Below the pieces are notes generated by a model. That model ran no database searches and was not told the origin of the DNA. It was given only the letters and a program-made list of their open reading frames with translations. Source: Solirubrobacterales bacterium (lineage in GTDB: Bacteria > Actinomycetota > Thermoleophilia > Solirubrobacterales > Solirubrobacteraceae). From it: a stretch of DNA of 64,000 bases. Below are positions 28,193 to 36,502 of the stretch, in pieces (the first letter of the stretch is position 1; the number at the start of each line of letters is the position of its first letter). The position numbers and the translations under genes were made by a program. Location of the stretch: the NCBI GenBank assembly GCA_947474595.1, contig CANJIV010000004.1, forward strand, positions 1-64,000, in the 5' to 3' direction.

Positions 28193-28256
28193 TCCGCTAG
28201 AGCACGTGGCCACGATCGCCATCGGTCGAAGCTTGGCCGTTCAAGGCGGTCGCGCT

Positions 28257-28310
28257 GGGGGGTCTGTATGCCCAACCCTGAATATCTCAGGGTAACTACG
28301 CACACCCCCC
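28257..28310 (+). repeat. Hairpin repeat element, copy 2
   Basis: The left arm starts with GGGGGG (28257-28262) and pairs with the terminal CCCCCC (28305-28310). The inner stem CCCTGA/TCAGGG with loop ATATC spans 28276-28292. Between them the pairing is imperfect with several G-U pairs. An A8 run follows (28311-28318). It lies between gnd and the sigma-factor gene in the same direction as both, opposite to the situation of copy 1. Confidence 0.75.
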
Positions 28311-28497
28311 AAAAAAAACGGCCGTTGCTGACCTCCTAGGACCTAAGACGAGCGCGCCGATAAGCGACCGGCCGCGCAGTAGCTCTCACTCGAAATATCA
28401 CGCTCATAGCGGGAATTCAAGGGCCACTAACTCTCAAAAGGGGGGTGAACCGGCGCCCCCGTAGCCCTCTGCCACCTACATTGCGCGACCAGTCACG

Positions 28498-28502
28498 GAG
28501 GA
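28498..28502 (+). promoter_or_regulatory. Ribosome-binding site deciding the sigma-factor start
   Basis: GGAGG lies 8 bp before GTG 28511. The earlier in-frame GTG at 28445 has no comparable site and is inside a G/C-rich palindromic stretch, so 28511 is the better start. Confidence 0.6.
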
Positions 28503-28510
28503 CTACGCAG

Positions 28511-29887
28511 GTGAAGACAAGACGTCAGGCCAAGATGGCCGTCGCTCTGGCAGCACCACAAGTATTGCCCGACGCAACGCCCTTAGCCACCAACATATCT
28601 AGCGCTCGGCGCCACCCGCCCCTACTTTCCCAAGAGTGGGTGTTGGCCGCAATCGGAGAACATGCAGCGTCGCTGCTGAGGACCGCTCGGCGACACTCCC
28701 TCTGCAGCGATGACGCTCAAGATGCATACCAGCGAGCGATCGAAATCTTCCTGCGTCGCGCTCCCAGCTTAGAGCGAGCCACCGTCGTCGGATGGCTACA
28801 TACCGTCGTCAAGCACGAAGCTCACACGGTTCGCGACGAGCGCCAACGTCTCTTACATCGCAGCGCCGACGATCTAGACCTTCAAGAGGCAAGCGATCTG
28901 CCGACGGCCGACGAACAAGTCGATCGCCTCGATCGACTCTCTTACGCTGCCGAGGCATTGCAGAGAATAAAACCTGCGGAACTGCGGGCCTTAGTACTGA
29001 AGGCCGAAGGGCATAGTTACGCTGAGATCGAGGCTATTTCAGGGTGGTCATACACCAAAGTCAACCGCCTCTTAAGCGAGGGTCGCCGCCGCCTCCTTGA
29101 CCGCTACGCCGAGATCGAATCCGGCGCTGAATGTGCGCGCTGGTCGGCTGTTCTATCGGCGATGGCAGATGGTGAAGCATCTGCCAAAGAACTCATCGCG
29201 ATCCGCCCGCACCTGCGCAGCTGTCGCGGATGCCAATCTACGTTGCGGGTCTACAGAACGGCCCCGGCTGACGTACAGCTGCTGATTCCAGTTGCCGGGC
29301 TGGGCCTCTTGGCCGCTGCCCCGGCGCGCGGCGGCGGGCTGATCGGTCGTATCTACGAACTCGTCGCAGGTGGGTTCTACGAGCGGGCAACCCTTTCGGC
29401 GGCTAAGCTCCAGGCTGGGCTTGAAGCCGCATCGGCCGGCAAGGTAGCGGCCGTCGCCGCCACCGCAGTGGTCGTTGTAGGCGGCGGTGCGGCTGTTATC
29501 CAACAGGTACCCCCGCCCGCAAATCAATCCCCCGCGGCCCGCACTGCCGTCGCTAAAACAGCACCGGCCCAAGCGACTGTGGTTGGCAGCATCGAGGCCA
29601 ATAACTCGGCTGGACCGGTGGCTTCAGCAGCCGCGGCGCGCGCCAAGACAGTCGGGCCAGTCAAGGCATCGGCGGCCACCGTTAGCCCGGCCCAAGCCAG
29701 CGATCTGGCCGCCGCAACGGAGTTTGGCTTCGAGGGCACCAACGGTCATTCAAGCAGCCCGTCGGCAGCGACCTCGACCAAGGCCTCCAATCCGAAAGCC
29801 ACCTCGAAGCCGGCCTCTAGTCCAGCCAAAGCCTTGCCGTCTACCCGACCGTCATCGCCCGACGCTAGCGGCGAGTTTGGCCCCTGA
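28511..29887 (+). CDS. Sigma-70-family (ECF-like) factor fused to ZAS-like zinc segment and membrane anchor
   Basis: 458 residues from GTG 28511. The sigma region 2-like part (~42-113) has CSDDAQDAYQRAIEIFLRR and VGWLHTVVKHEAHTVRDE. Region 4 (~146-200) has LRALVLKAEGHSYAEIEAI and SYTKVNRLLSEGRRRL. Then C208 and H234-x3-C238-x2-C241 (PHLRSCRGC) match the zinc-binding anti-sigma (ZAS) pattern. A hydrophobic helix near 312-330 is followed by ~125 residues rich in Ala/Ser/Thr/Pro. Sigma and anti-sigma-like parts are in one chain tethered to the membrane. It is 19 bp upstream of a secreted protein, its likely operon partner. Confidence 0.8.
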   Translation: MKTRRQAKMAVALAAPQVLPDATPLATNISSARRHPPLLSQEWVLAAIGEHAASLLRTARRHSLCSDDAQDAYQRAIEIFLRRAPSLERATVVGWLHTVVKHEAHTVRDERQRLLHRSADDLDLQEASDLPTADEQVDRLDRLSYAAEALQRIKPAELRALVLKAEGHSYAEIEAISGWSYTKVNRLLSEGRRRLLDRYAEIESGAECARWSAVLSAMADGEASAKELIAIRPHLRSCRGCQSTLRVYRTAPADVQLLIPVAGLGLLAAAPARGGGLIGRIYELVAGGFYERATLSAAKLQAGLEAASAGKVAAVAATAVVVVGGGAAVIQQVPPPANQSPAARTAVAKTAPAQATVVGSIEANNSAGPVASAAAARAKTVGPVKASAATVSPAQASDLAAATEFGFEGTNGHSSSPSAATSTKASNPKATSKPASSPAKALPSTRPSSPDASGEFGP

Positions 29888-29906
29888 GCCACGAAAGAGA
29901 AACCTG

Positions 29907-31187
29907 ATGTCGCGTCATTACTCACCACTCCTGCTTGCTCTACTGGCACTCGTCTGCTCAATAGCGACGCTGCCATCGACATCTGCCTTTGCTGGTAGCT
30001 ACACCGTAATCTCATGCGGTGGAGCGAGCCCTTCTACCAACAATGCGTGGGCGCCTGGCGCCAACCAATATATGTCGGCCTACACCAACTGTCCCCAGCA
30101 AGGCTCCGGCAACGAAGCCACGACTGGAATCGTCACGCGTAACGTTGTCACTCCCTCTGCCAGTGGCTCTAGAGCTGGTTGGCTCGCAGGAGCAAGCCAG
30201 ACCTTCACTGCTCCCGAGGGAACAGGCATCGGCCAGATCAACGCGACCACATCGCTGCGTCGTTATCCCTCTGGCTACTGGACGGTTGGTTTTGTCGGCT
30301 GGAGCGGAGATACGCTCGCAAACTTCTTTGGCGCATCTCTGCTGTGGGGAAACACTTCGGGAGATGGTGGTGGAGGTGCGTTTGAGTACAACGGCATCAA
30401 CGCGAACTTCAATGCCGGCGGGCGCACGCGCGTGCGCCTCGACACTCGCTGCGGGGACATCGCTGGCTGCCTAACCGACTGGCTAGCGATCGACTCCTCG
30501 ACCAACCGCTCCCACCAACGGGCCTACGCGACGATGACTAATGTCAGCGTCCAGGTGCTCGATAGCGTCCCTCCGTCGGTCACGGGTGGCGGCCCGGCAT
30601 GGGGCTCAGGCTGGCAGCGCGCAACCAAGACCGTCCACGTAGACGCCTGGGACTCAACCGGGATCAAAGCCGTCTCAGCGACACTCGACGGCATTCCGAT
30701 AGATACGCGCACCAGCACGTGCGACTTCACGCAGCGCGCACCCTGCCCCAACCGCTCCGACGACTTAGCTGTAGTAACCGCAGCAACCGCCGACGGGCCA
30801 CACTCGCTCGCAGTCAACGCACTAGATACCGCCAACAATGTGCGGTCCTCGGCAGTCACCATCTACACCGACAACAGCCCTCCCGGGCGTCCGACCGCGA
30901 TCGCTGTCGATGGCGGAGATGGATGGCGAGCGATGGACGAGTTCGCAGTTACGTGGAATAACCCCGGCGGGCAGGCTTCACCGATTGTGCGGGCAAACTA
31001 TGAACTCTGCTCGGTAGCTAATCCAGCCTCTTGTGAGCGTGGCTTTCAAGATGGCGTTGGGATATCGCGCCTGTCGAAGCTCGCAGTCACAGAGGTCGGT
31101 GCCTATACCGTCAGGATTACCCTCCAAGACGAAGCCGGGAACTCTCTCGATGCACAGGCATCAGATCCCTGTGACCCTGCGCTTTGA
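29907..31187 (+). CDS. Large secreted Ig-like protein, N-terminal part (ends at a frameshift)
   Basis: 426 residues as read. A signal peptide is clear: SRHYSPLLLALLALVCSIATL followed by STSAFA and the mature start GSYTVISCGG. A lectin/glucanase-like beta domain follows (WTVGFVGWSGDTLANFFGASL), then bacterial Ig-like segments (VSATLDGIPIDTRTSTCDF). The frame ends at TGA 31185-31187. The continuation SDPVTLRFDD is found in the +1 frame from 31171, so the natural product probably extends to 32826 (~972 residues). Probably co-transcribed with the sigma-factor gene. Function likely surface or adhesion-related (inference). Confidence 0.75.
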   Translation: MSRHYSPLLLALLALVCSIATLPSTSAFAGSYTVISCGGASPSTNNAWAPGANQYMSAYTNCPQQGSGNEATTGIVTRNVVTPSASGSRAGWLAGASQTFTAPEGTGIGQINATTSLRRYPSGYWTVGFVGWSGDTLANFFGASLLWGNTSGDGGGGAFEYNGINANFNAGGRTRVRLDTRCGDIAGCLTDWLAIDSSTNRSHQRAYATMTNVSVQVLDSVPPSVTGGGPAWGSGWQRATKTVHVDAWDSTGIKAVSATLDGIPIDTRTSTCDFTQRAPCPNRSDDLAVVTAATADGPHSLAVNALDTANNVRSSAVTIYTDNSPPGRPTAIAVDGGDGWRAMDEFAVTWNNPGGQASPIVRANYELCSVANPASCERGFQDGVGISRLSKLAVTEVGAYTVRITLQDEAGNSLDAQASDPCDPAL

Positions 31188-32826
31188 TGACACTATCCCC
31201 GCCGAGGCGGCCGTAGCAGAGCCGCAGGAGTGGCTTAACTCCGCAGATGCGGCCGCATTCGCAGTAACGGTCGCGCCCCAAACAGCAACTCCGGCTCCGC
31301 CATCGGGGATCGCTGGATACTCGATCACCACCGATGGAAGCACGCCCGACACAAGCATCGACCTGCCCGGGCCGACCCCACGGCTCACACCGCCTCGCCT
31401 CAGCGAAGGACTCACGACTGTGCGCGTCAGGGCGATCACCGGCGCCGCAGTAGCCGCAGATGAGATTGGATCGGCAACCATTCGGGTAGATAGACAAGCG
31501 CCATCTGTGGCTGTCGTCGACGGCCCAGATGCCAGCGTATGGCAACGCACGCCTGTAAAACTAGCCCTCAGCGGCACAGACCAAGAGGGACTATCCTCGC
31601 TCGAGGGCGAGCTACCCAGCCAGAAAGGGGGCTGGATCGCCTACGCCGTCGATGACGCGTCGCCGGTACAACAACGTGGCGCCACGGCCGACGTCACCGT
31701 CAGTGGTGACGGCGCTCACTCTGTCACTTACGCAGCGACCGACCGCGCCGGCAATATCTCAACCCAGCGCGTAGCAAACTTCCGCATCGACGCTACCCCT
31801 CCCGACACACTCGGGTTCGAGGCTCCCGATCCCGAGGATCCTCGCGAGATCTCGGCGATCGCAACCGACCTCACCTCAGGTATCGCTGACGGCGAGATCG
31901 AGATTCGTCTTGCCGGCACGCACATTTGGAAGCAGCTCGCGACGACTAGGGCCCACGGGCGTCTCCTCGCTCGTATCGATGACGATGGCCTAGCCAGAGG
32001 CATCTATCTACTGCGCGTGCGGGCCAGCGACGTCGCTGGCAACGAGAGAGTCACAGATCGACTGCTAAGTGGCAGCCACGCCGACGATGCCTTCGTTATC
32101 GACGTACCGATACGGCAGGAGAGTCGCCTAGTGGTGGACCTCCCCCGCCATCCAATCACCCGCCGCTCGTGCGAGGTCGTGATCGCAGAAGGACGAGCCG
32201 TTAACCGCTGCCGCTCGATCACAGTCGCCGCGCCTAAGTCAGGACCGGTAGAGCTTGCTTTCGGTGATCAAGGCGCACTGTCGGGCCAACTAATCACGAC
32301 CAGCGGCGCGCCACTCAGCGCGGCCACAGTAGTCATCTCAGCCACGAACGCCAATCAAGGTGCAGTCGAACAGCGGCTCGCCTCGGTTCGCACCGACGCC
32401 GCCGGCCGGTTCAAGTTCAGCGCACCAGCCGGGCCGTCACGGACGATCACTGTCCGCTACGGCGGCTCTGATATGACGGGGACGTCTGCAGCCAAGATCC
32501 GCATCACGGTGCCAGCCAAACTGGCACTTTCGGTTGACCGTCGATCGGTCAATAACGGTAGCTCCATCACCTTCAAGGGACGGTTGATCGGGCAGCAACT
32601 CCCACTTACCGGGAAGTTAGTAACTCTGCAGGCCTTTTATCGCGGTAAGTGGCGTGCCTTCGCAACCACCCGCGCCACAGCCGCCGGAAAGTTCACCTAC
32701 AGCTACCGCTTCGAAGCTACGCACGGACGAGTTACATACCGCTTTCGCGCCCAAGCCCAACCAGAGCCCAGCTACCCTTACGGACTAGGTAGCTCGCCAG
32801 AGGTTGCGGTCACCGTCACCGGCTGA
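31171..32826 (+). CDS. Large secreted Ig-like protein, C-terminal part (after the frameshift)
   Basis: About 551 residues continuing the protein of 29907 in the +1 frame. This frame alone could begin at GTG 31033, but its sequence is only protein-like from about 31171 (VTLRFDDTIPAEAAVA). It carries repeated Ig-like segments (HSVTYAATDRAGNISTQ, DVAGNERVTDRLLS), a carboxypeptidase-regulatory-like segment (LSGQLITTSGAPLSAATVVI, TDAAGRFKFSAPAGPSRTI) and a final beta domain (ALSVDRRSVNNGSSITFKGR). No signal peptide of its own, which supports it being the rest of the upstream product. Confidence 0.7.
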   Translation: MTLRFDDTIPAEAAVAEPQEWLNSADAAAFAVTVAPQTATPAPPSGIAGYSITTDGSTPDTSIDLPGPTPRLTPPRLSEGLTTVRVRAITGAAVAADEIGSATIRVDRQAPSVAVVDGPDASVWQRTPVKLALSGTDQEGLSSLEGELPSQKGGWIAYAVDDASPVQQRGATADVTVSGDGAHSVTYAATDRAGNISTQRVANFRIDATPPDTLGFEAPDPEDPREISAIATDLTSGIADGEIEIRLAGTHIWKQLATTRAHGRLLARIDDDGLARGIYLLRVRASDVAGNERVTDRLLSGSHADDAFVIDVPIRQESRLVVDLPRHPITRRSCEVVIAEGRAVNRCRSITVAAPKSGPVELAFGDQGALSGQLITTSGAPLSAATVVISATNANQGAVEQRLASVRTDAAGRFKFSAPAGPSRTITVRYGGSDMTGTSAAKIRITVPAKLALSVDRRSVNNGSSITFKGRLIGQQLPLTGKLVTLQAFYRGKWRAFATTRATAAGKFTYSYRFEATHGRVTYRFRAQAQPEPSYPYGLGSSPEVAVTVTG

Positions 32827-32847
32827 GCAGCACTAAGGAAGCGTCAA

Positions 32848-32925
32848 TCACCAAGTGCTGGGTTTGATTACGTAGTTCCATTCGCCGTGGAACTTGTCGC
32901 GGGTGAGGTTGACTGCAGCGATCGA
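32848..32925 (-). pseudogene. Remnant of an ISAzo13-like transposase C-terminus
   Basis: The minus-strand reading ends in a stop at 32848 and gives IAAVNLTRDKFHGEWNYVIK. FHGxWNYxI close to the stop is the C-terminal hallmark of DDE transposases of the ISAzo13 family. An in-frame stop at 32959-32961 closes the frame upstream and no other transposase part is seen, so this is only a tail of about 25 recognisable residues. It lies between the secreted protein gene and the pxp cluster. Confidence 0.55.
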
Positions 32926-33034
32926 CGGGAAAATCTCACAACAACCCACCGAATTGCGCTAGTAGCCGCGACTCCGGGAGGAGCCGCCGGAGGTAGCGGC
33001 GCAGCGGCGCCCGATAGCGCCAGGAGCTCGTCCA

Positions 33035-33991
33035 TCAGCCGAAATGGCCACGCAGCCTAGATATGCGCTCGGCGCGCTCGGCGCGCGCAGCCAGCGCGGC
33101 GTATAGGTCGACGGCGACGAAGCGCGTAGTCGAGCCGGGCGCAGACTGCGCGATAGCGTCCATATCTGCGCTAATGACCGTCGCAATCATTGCGTACCCG
33201 CCGCCTGAGACCGCGTCTCGATGCAACACGATCGGCTCAACTGCGCCAGGGATCTGAATCGACCCGATCGGGTACGGCGCGTCGACGATGTTCGACGGAT
33301 CGCTCCCGGCGCCGAACGGCTGCTCGCGCTCGACCATGTCGAGTTGCGCACCTTTGTAGCGGAATCCGACCCGATCGGCGACCGGGGTTAGTGTCCAGGA
33401 CGTCGCCAGGAAGGTCTGCCGACCGAGATCGGTTAGCAAGTGGTCATAGAGTCCCATCACGACACGGATTTCCAGCTCGCTGGGCAGATCTGGTCGTAGC
33501 GCCAGCGGCACGGTCCTCGTCGCCACCTTGCCCCGAACCGGTCCGATCGCCAGTTCGTCACCGGCCTGTAGGACGCGACCCTCGTGGCCTCCGAGCGCTC
33601 CGAGCGTGTAGGTCGAACGACTGCCGAGGACCTCGGGTACATCGATCCCGCCCGCCACCGCCAGACACATTCGCGCGCCGCGCTTAAGGTAGCCAAACGT
33701 AACCACGTCACCCGGTGCAACGACCACGGAGGTCCAGGCTGGCTGCGCCTGACCGTTGATCTGCAGCTCGATGTCAGCGCCGGTGGCCGCGACGACTGTT
33801 GACTCGGTGAAGTGCAGCTCGGGGCCCATGTAGGCGCACTCCAACGCGGCGGCGTCCGAGGAGTTGCCGACCAACAGGTTGGCGGCCAGGAGGGAGAATT
33901 GGTCGAGGGCTCCCGACGGCGGTACGCCGACGTGGTAGTAGCCGCGGCGCCCGAGGTCTTGGACGCTGGTCGCAAGTCCGGGCTTGATCAC
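33035..33991 (-). CDS. pxpC: Biotin-dependent carboxyltransferase family protein, PxpC/KipA-like (AHS2 domain)
   Basis: 318 residues. IKPGLATSVQDLGRRGYYHV, VPPSGALDQFSLLAANLLVG and CLAVAGGIDVPEVLGSRSTY are the hallmark blocks of the AHS2/KipA domain, which with PxpB forms the ATP-dependent 5-oxoprolinase. The same domain occurs inside urea carboxylase. The start is uncertain: GTG 33991 lies one base after the pxpB stop but has no well-spaced ribosome site. GGAG inside pxpB is better spaced for an ATT codon slightly upstream, and an ATG at 34036 overlaps pxpB. Confidence 0.9.
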   Translation of the reverse strand: MIKPGLATSVQDLGRRGYYHVGVPPSGALDQFSLLAANLLVGNSSDAAALECAYMGPELHFTESTVVAATGADIELQINGQAQPAWTSVVVAPGDVVTFGYLKRGARMCLAVAGGIDVPEVLGSRSTYTLGALGGHEGRVLQAGDELAIGPVRGKVATRTVPLALRPDLPSELEIRVVMGLYDHLLTDLGRQTFLATSWTLTPVADRVGFRYKGAQLDMVEREQPFGAGSDPSNIVDAPYPIGSIQIPGAVEPIVLHRDAVSGGGYAMIATVISADMDAIAQSAPGSTTRFVAVDLYAALAARAERAERISRLRGHFG

Positions 33992-33992
33992 C

Positions 33993-34889
33993 TTAATCGG
34001 AATTGAGTATCTCCAGCAGTCGTTTGTTGTAGGCATCAGGATTCGCGGTGAACTGCTTCAGGTTAAAAGTCACAGGCTTACGCCGAATAGAGATCCGTCC
34101 CTGCTCGACCTCGCCCCGCAGCTCGTCGTAGCGCTCCCGGTCGATCGGCTCAAACTTCACGATGTCTCCCGGCTCAAAGAAGCAGACGAAGTCCTTGAAA
34201 TCCGGCAGCTCTTGGCGCGGGTCGTAAATCGGCGTCGGCGTGATGCCGAACATCTGATAGCCGCCAGCGCCCCGCACGGAGTAGATGCAACCAAAGCAGC
34301 CGCCGTGGCCGATCGTCAACGCTGGAGTGTCGGTCCGTGGACGTACGTACTTGGGCACCTCCAGCTGGCGGTCGCGCGAGACCATCTGATAGAGAAACGG
34401 CAGCCCCGCGACGAAGCCGACCATCGACGCCATCCACGGCGCGCCGGAGTGGGCGTCGATGAAGCCCTGGACGTCATCGAAGCCGTTGATGCGCGCCGCG
34501 TACTCCAGGTCTGTGGCCTCAGGATCCTGATGGCGGTCGCGAAATCGCATCAGCGTCTCGTGCGTCCAAGGGTCGCCGTAGAGCACCGGAATCTCGACGA
34601 TGCGGGTCTCGAACTCGAAGTCAGTCGCGTCGCCCACCTGCGCCTCGATCTCGCGCAGCAGAGCCTCAAGTCGGTCGGGCGCGAGCACGTCGGGATCGAA
34701 CCGCACTTGATAGGAGGCGTTAGCGGGACAGATGTCAATCACACCCTCGGGGCGCCGCTCGCGCAGCGCGGTGACGACGGCCATCGAGCGAAAGTAGGCC
34801 TCAAGGCTCATCGCCTCGTCCATCTCCACGAAGAGGTGCTCATCACCACCCCAGCTATAGCGAGCGCTCGTCGTGCCTGCGGTGCTCAC
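33993..34889 (-). CDS. pxpB: 5-Oxoprolinase subunit B/KipI-like (AHS1 domain)
   Basis: 298 residues. Seen: the AHS1 core with IDICPANASYQVRFDP, VEIPVLYGDPWT, VGFVAGLPFLYQM and the very conserved GGYQMFGITPTPIYDP. GTG 34889 overlaps the biotin carboxylase stop (GTGA) and follows AGGAGC, so it is translationally coupled. This version carries an internal insertion (about 100-200) longer than in KipI, as in urea-carboxylase-type AHS1. It is thought to work with PxpC in ATP-driven lactam opening. Confidence 0.9.
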   Translation of the reverse strand: MSTAGTTSARYSWGGDEHLFVEMDEAMSLEAYFRSMAVVTALRERRPEGVIDICPANASYQVRFDPDVLAPDRLEALLREIEAQVGDATDFEFETRIVEIPVLYGDPWTHETLMRFRDRHQDPEATDLEYAARINGFDDVQGFIDAHSGAPWMASMVGFVAGLPFLYQMVSRDRQLEVPKYVRPRTDTPALTIGHGGCFGCIYSVRGAGGYQMFGITPTPIYDPRQELPDFKDFVCFFEPGDIVKFEPIDRERYDELRGEVEQGRISIRRKPVTFNLKQFTANPDAYNKRLLEILNSD

Positions 34890-36250
34890 GCTCCTGCCCT
34901 CCCGTTCGCCGTCTCCTCCAGCCACCTCTCCAGCGTACCGGTGTTGAACTCAGCTGTGGCGAACCACTCTTGCGCGAGCAGCGTGACCAGCATCGCCTTG
35001 GTGGTCTTGACACCCTCCACGTCGAGCTCGTCCAGCGCCCGGCGCGCCCGCGCCAAGGCTATGTCGCGGTCTGGGGCCCAGACGATCACCTTGCCCAGCA
35101 GTGAGTCGTAAAACGGCGTGACCTCACCGCCCGCCTCCATCCACGTGTCTACACGGACCCACGGCCCGGCAGGCAAAACCACGCGGGTCAGCGGCCCGGG
35201 GCTGGGCATAAAGTCGTTGTCTGGGTCCTCGGCGTTAATGCGCAGCTCGATCGCGCACCCCCGTGGCGTGATATCTGATTGGCGCAGGCCCAGCGGCTCG
35301 CCGGCCGCAATGCGTAGCTGTTGGGCGATGATGTCGACACCGGTGATCGCCTCGGTGATCGGATGCTCGACTTGAATCCGCGTATTCATCTCGATGAAGA
35401 AGAAATCGCCGCTTGTAGCGTCCACGAGGAACTCCACCGTACCGGCGCTGCGGTAGCCGATTCGGTCGCAGAGGGCGATGGAGGCCTCGTGGATCCCGAC
35501 CCGAGTCGCCTCGGCGAGCCTCGGTGCCGGCGTCTCCTCGAGCACCTTCTGGCGCCGCCGCTGGAGAGAGCACTCGCGTTCGTGCAGGTGGATCGTCCGC
35601 TTGCCGTCACCGAGCACCTGGACCTCTACGTGGCGAGCATCGGCAATCAACCGCTCGACATAAATCCGGCCGTCATTGAAGGCTCCGGATGCTTCGCGCG
35701 AGGCGGTCTTGTACTGGTCGTACAGGGTCGCCTCATCGTGCACAATCCGAATGCCTCGACCGCCGCCGCCGCCTGCCGCCTTGAGCGCTACCGGGTAGCC
35801 GATCTCGGCGGCCACGGCCGCCGCCTCGTCTGCGTCAGCGACCGCACCGTCACTGCCCGGGATCGTCGCCACACCGACGTCATCGGCTACTCCACGTGCA
35901 CGCGCCTTGTCGCCCATCAACGCGATCTGCTCGGGCGTAGGCCCGACGTAACGAAGGCAGGCGTCCTCTACCGCCGTCGCGAAGTCGGCGCGCTCGGCGA
36001 GAAATCCGTAGCCCGGGTGCACACCATCGGCCGCGCTGGTGCGCGCGGCCTCGATGATCGCGTCTATATCGAGATAGGACCTACCCGCAGGCGGCGCGCC
36101 GATTAGTACGGCGGCGTCAGCCATGCGGACATGCGGCGCCTGGCGGTCGGCCTCACTGTATACCGACACGGCCTCAAGCCCGAGGTCGTGGACGGCACGG
36201 ATAATGCGCACGGCGATCTCACCACGGTTGGCGACGAGAACCCGCTTCAT
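34886..36250 (-). CDS. Biotin carboxylase subunit (AccC-like)
   Basis: 454 residues. ATP-grasp enzyme that carboxylates biotin on a carrier protein. Seen: KRVLVANRGEIAVRIIRA, HPGYGFLAERADFA, the glycine-rich KAAGGGGGRGIRIV, HVEVQVLGDG, ERECSLQRRRQKVLEE and FIEMNTRIQVEHPITEAITG with catalytic residues. Its ATG overlaps the BCCP stop and its stop overlaps the pxpB GTG. The neighbours suggest a dedicated carboxylase for the pxp cluster and not the fatty-acid acetyl-CoA carboxylase. Confidence 0.92.
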   Translation of the reverse strand: MKRVLVANRGEIAVRIIRAVHDLGLEAVSVYSEADRQAPHVRMADAAVLIGAPPAGRSYLDIDAIIEAARTSAADGVHPGYGFLAERADFATAVEDACLRYVGPTPEQIALMGDKARARGVADDVGVATIPGSDGAVADADEAAAVAAEIGYPVALKAAGGGGGRGIRIVHDEATLYDQYKTASREASGAFNDGRIYVERLIADARHVEVQVLGDGKRTIHLHERECSLQRRRQKVLEETPAPRLAEATRVGIHEASIALCDRIGYRSAGTVEFLVDATSGDFFFIEMNTRIQVEHPITEAITGVDIIAQQLRIAAGEPLGLRQSDITPRGCAIELRINAEDPDNDFMPSPGPLTRVVLPAGPWVRVDTWMEAGGEVTPFYDSLLGKVIVWAPDRDIALARARRALDELDVEGVKTTKAMLVTLLAQEWFATAEFNTGTLERWLEETANGRAGA

Positions 36251-36495
36251 GCGCCGTCGTCAACCACTGCGACAGGCTGCCCGGCAGCAACAAAGCCCTC
36301 GTTCTCAACGAGGAACCTTAAGACCGTGCCGCTGACCTGCGCATCGACGTGCTGAAAATTCTTCATAATTTCCACCACACCAATCGTCTCCCCGGCCACA
36401 ACGGTGTCGCCCTCGCTCTTGAATGGGGCGCTTTCGGGGTCCGGGCTCCGGTAAAACGTTCCTGGAACGGGGGTCACTACTTCATGGTCTGCCAT
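36247..36495 (-). CDS. Biotin carboxyl carrier protein-like
   Basis: 82 residues, the length of a lone biotinyl domain. The biotin-acceptor site is in VVEIMKNFQHVDAQVSG (K45), a variant of EAMKM with Asn after the lysine instead of Met. The flanking GDTVVAGETIGVVE and FLVENEGFVAAGQPV give the two half-motifs of the swollen beta-barrel. Coupled to the biotin carboxylase by an ATGA overlap; 7 bp after pxpA. Confidence 0.88.
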   Translation of the reverse strand: MADHEVVTPVPGTFYRSPDPESAPFKSEGDTVVAGETIGVVEIMKNFQHVDAQVSGTVLRFLVENEGFVAAGQPVAVVDDGA

Positions 36496-36502
36496 TGGCT
36501 CC

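Larger units (their letters stand above)
28193..28510. other. 318-bp intergenic region carrying the hairpin repeat and the sigma-factor leader
   Basis: It contains repeat copy 2 (28257-28310), an A8 run (28311-28318), the inverted G/C-rich stretch GGGGGGTG (28440-28447) / CGCCCCCG (28454-28461), the rejected early GTG at 28445, and the ribosome site at 28498. No other gene is seen. Confidence 0.6.

Noticed and set aside
29487-29906. Upstream extension of the secreted protein frame to 29487
   Set aside because: It overlaps the sigma-factor gene and is Pro/Arg-rich shadow sequence; the signal peptide starts at ATG 29907.
33984-35111. 375-residue open frame on the plus strand
   Set aside because: It is antisense to pxpB, the biotin carboxylase and part of pxpC, which have clear family motifs; its sequence is low in protein-like pattern.
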